Shown in pieces: positions 56,585-64,000 of a DNA stretch of 64,000 nt. This stretch comes from Mesostigma viride (lineage: Eukaryota > Streptophyta > Mesostigmatophyceae > Mesostigmatales > Mesostigmataceae). Positions within the stretch are counted from its first letter, which is position 1. Each line of letters starts with the position of its first letter. Made by a program: the position numbers and the translations under genes. The notes beneath the pieces are model-generated. The model was not told the origin of the DNA and ran no database searches. It worked only from the letters and a program-made list of their open reading frames with translations. The stretch lies in assembly GCA_009746045.1 (NCBI GenBank), contig RPFO01000648.1:916911-980910 (forward strand), written 5' to 3'.

Positions 56585-57479
56585 GGCCGGCGCGAGCGCG
56601 CGCGATGGGAAGCCCCCAAAGGAAGGCCGCCGAGCGTTCGCCCCCCGGCGTAGTAGGCCGGCCCGGTCGGCGGGCTCAACCCGGCGGGTCGAAGCTTTCG
56701 GCGAAGGCCTCAGGGCCCCTGGTGGCGTAGTGCGTCCGAATAAGTGGGGGGCCTTGGCCCCCCCACCTTGTTGCCCTTTATACTACTTTTAGGTCGGCCC
56801 AATTGTTCCGCAAACTCTTCCGGCAAACTTTGTCCGTACCCGAGTAGCGCAAAAATCCGAACGCACAATTTGTTTCCACAAAATCTTTCAGCAGATCCCA
56901 TCCGTAGGCTTTCTAGCAGCCTGTCACCGCGTAGCGTCCGGCGCCCAAACTCTTCTAAGACGAGTAGCCAAACAAATGCGTGCCAACCGACAATCAGTAA
57001 AAGCGTTGCGCGGAGAAACGACCGTAACCGCGTCGTAACGGTTAATGTTTCCGAGTAGCTAAGCGCCGAAGCCTTGCGTTCCGAGTTGAGCTTGAAATTG
57101 GCCTAGGCGTTTGGAACGGACGAGGGAAATTGGCAAGGAAAACGGCGAGGAGCGGACCGATTCAAGGGGTATTTGGCGGTTGCTGGCAAAAAGCGAGAAA
57201 GCTGACGGACGGACCTGACCTACTGACAGACCAGGTTTAGTTGCGGTTCGGTTCAGCCACCGGCTTCCCAAAATAGGCCAGCAAACCGTCCGGCACCATG
57301 AGTTTGCATGGAATCGAGGCGTAATCCACGGAATCACAGGCTGTGGCCGGCCGTACAGGTTCGGCTGTCTTGCTAGTGGGCGGGCTGTGTAAGCGGGAGT
57401 GTACGGCTGTGCTGGTACTCGCCGTTGAGGCACAAAAAGCCGTTGAGGCACAGAATCTGCCAAGTAGCGGGGGTTCGGG

Positions 57480-58970
57480 GGCGGAGCCCCCGATCTTGTC
57501 AACTACTATATTACGATCGTGTTGCGCAAGGGAGAAACCCGAACATCCTGACATCGCCGCGGGCGCCGTACCGTACGGCCTGATCGCACCCCCACGAACG
57601 GCTTCTATTCCTGAAATCCTGCGGAGCCGCGAGTTATGGCCCGTAACCGCCGGCCTGAACGCCGTCACACCCTCCTAAGATCGAGTCTCAGGAGTTCTGA
57701 ACGGAAACTGAATTCAGAAATATTCAGCAAAATGCGCGAGAAATGCCGGGGGGCATATACGGATGGGGGGAAGAGTTTTGCGCTGGGGGTTTTCGACCGA
57801 AATATCCTAGTCGATTTACTAAGGGTTCAGACTGAACGGGAAATTTCGAGTGTTCAGACTGAACGAAAATTAAGTTTGAACACATTTCTGAACGGATTTT
57901 TCGTTAAATTTTCGGTTGGGCCTACTTCCCACGCAATGTCCGTGCCAATTTTTGCGAGATGACTGACCTGAACATGTTCAGACGGGGAGCATGGAAAAAA
58001 AAAACGGCTCGAAACTGTGGAATGCAGGGGGCTCCGCTTAAAAAACGGCCGTACGAAACCGAAATTTTTGGGCTCCCGCTGGCCCCCCCGCCTCGGCGCC
58101 CTCGGCCACTGCCCCTTCGCACTGCGCACCCCGCGTGGCGCCGGCGTTCCCGAGGACGCACCCCGCGGGTGTACGCGCCAATCGCCCGCTCAGGCGCCAA
58201 AAAGTCTGGGCCCCGAAGGGGCCCCCAACTTGTCAACTACTTAACTACGATCGTGTTGCGCAAAGGAGAAACCCGAACATCCTGACATCGCCGCGGGCGC
58301 CGTACCGTACGGCCTGATCGCATCCCCACGAACGGCTACTATTCCTGAAATCCTGCGGAGCCGCAAGTTACGGCCCGTAACCGCCGGCCTGAACGCCGTC
58401 ACACCCGCGTAAGATCGACTGTCACCTATTCTGAACGGAAGCCGAATTCAGCAAAATGCGCGAGAAATGCCGTGGGGCATATACGGCTGGGGGGGATGTT
58501 GTTTGCCGAAGCAGCTTAGCCCAAACATCGTAGTAGATTTACTAAGGGTTCAGTCAGAACTGGAAATTTTGAGTGTTCAGACTGAACGGGAAATGTGCAA
58601 AAAATTTAGTTTGAACCCTAGTCTGAACGATTTTTCGGTTGAATTTTCGGTTCGGCCTACTTCCCACGCAATTTTCGTGCCAATTTTTGCGAGATGACTG
58701 AACTGAACGTGTTCAGACGGGGAGCGTTGCAAAAAAACGGCTCGAAACTGTGAAAAGCAGGGGGCTCAGCCCAAAAAACGGCCGTACGAAACCGAAATTT
58801 TGGGGCTCCCGCTGGCCCCCCCGCCTCGGCGCCCTCGGTCACTGCCCCTTCGCACTGCGCACCCCGCGTGGCGCCGGCGTTCCCGAGGACGCACCCCGCG
58901 GGTGTACGCGCCAATCGCCCGCTCAGGCGCCAAAAAGTCTGGGCCCCGAAGGGGCCCCCAACTTGTTCCC
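57480..58970. repeat. Two tandem modules of about 730-745 bp with GC hairpins
   Basis: 57505-58229 and 58230-58974 are related head to tail. Each carries AGAAACCCGAACATCCTGAC and TACGGCCTGATCGCA, a stretch with CTGAACG repeats, and CGGCCGTACGAAACCGAAAT, then a GC-rich end with a hairpin (GGGCCCCGAAGGGGCCC). The hairpin is followed by (A)CTTGT and an ACTACGA motif. Confidence 0.8.
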
Positions 58971-60375
58971 TATATAGTAACTACGATTTAGCCCATCGCA
59001 AAAGTTTGGCGAACCGTGAGGCCCGAAAAGTGGCCCGTACGAAAACCGCGAGCGCAGGGCGGCCGATAGTCAGGGCGATCCGGGGATCCGCGGTGGCGCC
59101 CAATCGGAGCAGTTGCCCGAAAAGTGGCAAACTAGGCAGATCGAGTCTCACACGTTCTGAACGGGGTCTGAAACGGCAGTTACGTCCAGATCCGGTTCAG
59201 CACTTTTGCGGGCAGGTGGGAGGCCAGCCAATGGCCGCGGCCAGATAAAAATACGGAACCCGGCACGATGTCGGCTTGTTGCGCGGCCGTCAAACAATGT
59301 CGCGAACCTGAACATTCCAAACTTTCCGGCGGTAGTAGACGGATGTGGGACGAGGAAGAACCCCTACTGGGCCCATCGCCAGGCCGAGAACGCGCCGTTC
59401 TTTTGGGCCGTAGCGTTCAGTGCGGCAAGTCTACTGAACGTCCAGAAAATGTTTAGAAACCGTAATAATTTGGGCCTTATGGCCGTTTTCCTGTGCGCAT
59501 TTCGTTCAGAAACCGTTTCACTGAGTGTTTTCGCATCACTTTTTCCGATTCAGACCAAACCTATAGTCTGAACGTGGTCTGACAGATATTTATTCTAAAA
59601 TTATACGCAAATTTTGAGTTGGAGGAGTGGAGAGTAGTACGATGCTTGCTGGACTAATTTCAGCAAGATTCCGTACTTACCAAGCAGGGAAAAAATGACT
59701 TGGGAGGATTTTCAAGTGGGTAGTACGCGGTGCTGGACCGCCTGGACGCGCCCAAGCAATCGAACGTGCATAAACCAGGACTGCGAGGGGGTGAGGGGGC
59801 GACATGCTGCGACAGCACTTAATTTAATTTCCTGCTGGCTGGGGATGGCGGTCAACGCTGCCTGGAAAATTGGGGATGGACAATGCGTGGGCATTGCTTT
59901 TATAGCGTTCAATGTTCCATTTCGATGCGTACCTTTGAATTGTTTCTGATCTGGCTGGACGTCGGTGGGTAGTCACGTGCGTGGGAGAGGTTCGGGGCGC
60001 TATGGCCTGCTGCGATAGCTAGCGACCTGGAAATGGAATGTCGTTTTAGATTTAGGTATCATGCTATCGTGCTTCTTTGCTTGACGTATTGGGTGCCTAG
60101 TGAAATCAGTTTGCTAGCCGTTGAAGGCGTGGGTGTGGCCGACGAGTTTCTGTTGTCGTCACACCATATTGGAATGAACGCTGGAATCATTTGTTGGCAC
60201 GGGACGTACGCTGGCGATGGCGATGGTGAGTCGTTTGTTTCGATGACCGGGCTAGTGCCTGCTCTCTTTCTGATGCGTTTCCTCGGTTGCTTTGTTTCCA
60301 TTGGGCCGAATTCACGTAGTCGCAGAGAAGACATAGCGTAGCAGGGGTCTGCGTTTTATTTTCTTAGCCGTGCAG

Positions 60376-60549
60376 GACGCCATCTTCATGGTCCTTTGCG
60401 TTTCCCGTGTGAACGTCCGTTGCCAGAGGATCTGTGATGCTATTTACTGGAATGTACTGGGCATGGAAAGCCCCTCGGGATGCTTGCCTGGTCACGAGTT
60501 TAGGGCGTCATTTACTGCTGTAGTGGCTGACATGCATGGTGCTTTCTGC
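60376..60549 (+). CDS. Conserved 174-nt exon-like segment, unit 3
   Basis: The most diverged copy (IYWNVLGMESPSG in place of FFWNILGGESPCG), yet the same length, open frame and splice borders are kept. Confidence 0.35.
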
Positions 60550-61129
60550 GTAAGATAATCTGCCTTGCTTCGCACGTGGATTTTCACTGGGCTGAAGAGC
60601 GCGTCTGGTAACATGTTTACGTGGTGTATAAGGTGATCAATCAACCATTTGTTCATGCATAGAAGGTGTGACAGTAGAAGGTGTGTTATATTTCTTCATC
60701 AAGCAAGTCAAAAGTAATCTCCACTGGCTTACAACCTGAATCTTGCTTTGCTGGGTCTGCTGTGTTTCTGTCTCATTGTGCAGGCTATCCCCTGGGTTGA
60801 CCAACCAGGTGATTTGTGGTGCCAGTGGGGCCATATTGTTTTTCTTCTCATTTTCCATCCATGGCATCGGACCGCATGGGCGGGCGGGAGGGCAGAGAGG
60901 CCAGGGCAGGCCAGGCCAGGCCAGGCGAGGCAGGGGAGGCTGCAAGGGTTTGCAGCACAGGTAGGCTGGCAGGCAAGGGGCAAGTGGCAGGGGACACGGG
61001 GCATTAGCCATGAGGCTTGAGCTACGAGCCTTGGGGCATGGGGTTGGGGGAGGCGGCAAACAGACGGGCAGGCAGCCAGCCACATCCACATGATTAGGGG
61101 CCAGACAGCAATCAGGGGCACCACGGGCG

Positions 61130-62035
61130 CACCTATGAATGCCAGCCACCCCCCTCACCAACGTACGCATGCCAGCCACCCCCGACACCCACGCACGCAT
61201 GGCAGCCATCCCACAAAGCCAGGCATGCATTCAAGCAACCCCACAAACCCACGCACGCATGCCAGCCACTCCCACACCCACGCACGCATGGCAGTCAGCC
61301 CACAATTAACCCCACGCACGCATGCCACCCCCCCCCCCCACATATGCATGCATTCCTGCCATCCCCCCCCACACCCACGCATGCATGCCAGCCACCCCCC
61401 AAACCCACGCATGCATGCCAGCCACCCCCACACCCACGCACGCATGTCAGCCCCCCCACACACCCACGCATGCCTGCCAGCCCCGCCCCAAACCCACGCA
61501 CGCATGCCAGCCACCCCCACACCCACGCACGCATGTCAGCCCCCCCCCACACCCACGCATGCATGCCAGCCCCCCCCAAACCCACGCATGCATGCCAGCC
61601 ACCCCCACACCCACGCACGCATGTCAGCCCCCCCCACACCCACTTATGCATGCCAGCCACCCCCGTCACCAACGTACGCATGCCGTCCCCCCCCCACACC
61701 CACGCACGCATGCCAGCCCGCCCTGCCCCACATGCGTGCATGGCAGCCCCCCCCCAAACCCACGCATGCATGCCAGCCACCCCACAAACCCACGCACGGA
61801 TGCCAGCCACCCCCACACCCAGGCACGTGCATGCCAGCCACCCCACGAGCCCACGCATGCATGCCAGCCACCCCCCACATGCACGCATGGATGCCAGCCA
61901 CCCCCCACACCCACGTACGCATGCCAGCCACCCCCCACACCCACGCACGCATGGCAGCCCACCCCACGAACCCACGCACGCATGCCAGCCCCCCCCTAAA
62001 CCCACGCATGCATGGCAGCTCCCCACCACACCCAT
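61130..62035. repeat. 30-bp minisatellite in unit 3, about 30 copies
   Basis: Same family as 41880-43262. Confidence 0.95.
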
Positions 62036-63458
62036 GACTAGATAGGGCTGCATGGCCTGACGCGCCCCATGGTCGCGCACAAGGGCACTGTCGAGTCATG
62101 TACAAAACATTGTCTGCATGTAGTCATAGTGGGCATGACCGATGGTGCATGTGTTTACAAAGGATTGCCACTCAATGAATATTAATGAATGATGAACATG
62201 GGAGTTTGCATGGAAGTGTTTGGTCGTTATGGCTGCCGCTTGCAAAAAGCGGTACCCACATTGTGTCCTGCATGGCATAGCTGTTAGGAAGTAATGAGTA
62301 AGGAAATACTTGCATGCAATGAACGGCGACGTCTCACAATACACGGTACTATTCGGACTGGGTTGATGTACTAGTAGTACGACGCGTGCTGGACGTGCCC
62401 GTGAGGGACGGAGCGTAGGATCGACGGTGCGGCGGGCCGGCGCGAGCGCGCACGATGGGAAGCCCCCAAAGGAAGGCCGCCGAGCGTTCGCCCCCCGGCG
62501 TAGTAGGCCGGTCCGGTCGGCGGGCTCAACCCGGCGGGTCGAAGCTTTCGGCGGGGGCCTCAGGGCCCCTGGTGGCGTAGTGCGTCCGAATAAGTGGGGG
62601 GCCTTGGCCCCCCCACCTTGTCCCCATCTAGTAACTACGATTAACACGGACCCAAAAGTTTGGCAAACCGTGAGGCCCGAAAAGTGGCCCGTACGAGAAC
62701 TGCGAGCGCAGGGCGACCGATAGTCAGGGCGATCCGGAGATCCGCGGTGGCGCCCAATCGGAGCAGACTGTTGCCCGAAAAGTGGCAAACTAGGGAGATC
62801 GACTGTCACAAAGTCTGAACGGGGTCTGAAACGGCAGTTACGTCCAGATCCAGTTCAGCACTTTTGCGGTCAGATAGGAGGCCAGCCAATGGCCGCCGCC
62901 AGATAAAAATACGGAACCCGGCACGATGTCGGCTTCTTCGAGGGCGTCAAACTCTGTGTCGCGAATCAAACATCCCATCGCTAGCGGCGATCAACTGCGG
63001 CTACTGGGCCCATCGCTTGGCCGAGAGGGCGCCGTCCTAAACATTCGTAGCGTTCAGTGCGTCAGTTCGACGGAACGTTCAGAAATGGTTGAGAAACCGT
63101 GCAAATAATGTTTAGAAACCGTAACATTTTTGGCGTTACGGCCGTTTTCCTGTCCGCTTTTCGTTCAGAAACCGTTTCACTGAGTGTTTTCGCATCACTT
63201 TTCGAAGTTATAGTCTGAACATGATGTGACTGATATTTATTCTAAAATTATACGCAAATTTTAAGTTGGAGGAGTGGAGAGTAGTAGGATGCTTGCTGGA
63301 CGAACTTCTGCCAGATTCCGTACTTACCAAGCTGGGGAAAAATGACTTGGGAGGATTTTCAAGTGGGTAGTACGCGGTGCTGGACCGCCTGGACGCGCCC
63401 AAGCAATCGAACGTGCAAAACCAGGAGGGGGCGACATGCTACGACAGCACTTAATTAA

Positions 63459-64000
63459 ATTTCCTGCTGGCTGGGGATGGCGGTCAACGCTGCCTGGAAA
63501 ATTGGGGATGGACAATGCGTGGGCATTGCTTTTATAGCGTTCAATGTTCCATTTCGATGCGTACCTTTGATTTGTTTCTGATCTGGCTGGACGTCGGTGG
63601 GCAGTCACGTGCGTGGGAGAGGTGCGGGGCGCTATGGCCTGCTGCGATAGCTAGCGACCTGGAAATGGAATGTCGTTGTAGATTTAGGTATTATGTTATC
63701 GTGCTTCTTTGCTTGACGTATTGGGTGCCTAGTGAAATCAGTTTGCTGTTCGTGGAAGGCGTGGGTGTGGCCGACGAGTTTCTGTTGTCGTCACACCATA
63801 TTGGAATGAACGCTGGATTTGTTGGCACGGGACGTACGCTGGCGATGCCGATGGTGAGTCGTTTGTTTCGATGACCGGGCTAGTGCCTGCTCTCTTTCTG
63901 ATGCGTTTCCTCGGTTGCTTTGTTTCCATTGGGCCGAATTCACGTAGTCGCAGCGAAGACATAGCGTAGCAAGGGTCTGCGTTTCATTTTCTTAGCCGTG
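63459..64000 (+). repeat. Macrosatellite unit 4 (partial, cut by window end)
   Basis: Starts like the other units and runs to just before the 174-nt segment (TTAGCCGTG at the window edge). Like unit 1 it has the short GCTGGATTTGTTG form, so the upstream segment joins in phase 0. Confidence 0.88.

Larger units (their letters stand above)
51751..59826 (+). repeat. Macrosatellite unit 2 (with nested insertions)
   Basis: Blocks: A 51751-53070; 30-bp minisatellite 53070-53690; B 53691-54096; nested insertion 54097-56584; partial C 56585-56768; foreign block 56769-57480; tandem module 57480-58960; C remainder 58985-59140; D 59141-59826. The C block is split exactly at its GC hairpin, where several different modules have been added. 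Confidence 0.8.
59827..63458 (+). repeat. Macrosatellite unit 3 (uninterrupted, 3.63 kb)
   Basis: Reference form of the unit: A 59827-61130; 30-bp minisatellite 61130-62035; B 62036-62400; C 62401-62795; D 62796-63458. It contains the empty site of the foldback element and lacks the insertions seen in units 1 and 2. Confidence 0.88.

Noticed and set aside
40604-64000. rDNA repeat with intergenic spacer
   Set aside because: No rRNA sequence recognised in any unit.

Overview
This is a nuclear window from a eukaryote, most likely a chlorophyte green alga (probably Chlamydomonadales). The grounds are GC-rich exons with GT-AG introns, a UTP23 gene of plant-like type, LINE 3' remnants whose C-termini look like those of volvocine algal elements (family knowledge, not searched), an algal-type hAT fragment, and very heavy loading with micro-, mini- and macrosatellites. 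Few of the long open reading frames are genes. Most are tandem repeats whose unit lacks stop codons.

Layout. 1-1315: right part of a non-autonomous TTAA-flanked DNA element. 2826-4634: a Gly/Ala-rich hypothetical gene. 5.7-9.0 kb: nested 3' fragments of LINE-like elements with short A/T-repeat tails. 9-11.8 kb: no recognised gene, several tandem arrays. 14644 down to about 12131 (minus strand): a spliced BORCS8-like gene whose 3' end was not found. 15273-24251 (plus strand): a complete nine-exon UTP23 gene (rRNA-processing PIN-domain protein), with a separate tandem repeat in introns 2, 3, 4, 6 and 8 and a 1.9-kb TTAA element in intron 8. These two genes are divergent and share an intergenic region of about 630 bp. 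24.7-25.5 kb: LINE RT remnant and a LINE 3' end. 26.1-26.6 kb: hAT transposase fragment (minus). About 27.3-36.5 kb: several exons of a coiled-coil gene of unknown function. One of its introns holds a nearly full RLE-type non-LTR retrotransposon flanked by a 110-bp direct repeat, plus a second, 5'-truncated copy in the opposite orientation. 36.9-40.6 kb: a 170-bp tandem repeat, one small possible gene, a (GA)n tract and AT-rich sequence without a recognised gene.

40.6-64.0 kb is a macrosatellite: at least four head-to-tail copies of a unit whose uninterrupted form is 3.63 kb (unit 3). Unit 1 is interrupted by a 5.9-kb foldback element (44048-49957) with long inverted arms, internal satellites and a perfect 10-bp target duplication. 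Unit 3 in the same window carries the empty site. Unit 2 is interrupted by a small inverted-repeat element that itself carries a TTAA-type element in its right terminal repeat. The units contain a conserved 174-nt, splice-site-bounded open segment, possibly an exon.

Most notable: the foldback element with an in-window empty site; the RLE retrotransposon with an unusually long flanking duplication; and the repeated finding that intronic repeats are built from exon ends with their splice sites (UTP23 intron 3 and the coiled-coil gene). All identifications rest on motif recognition by eye. No database search was run.
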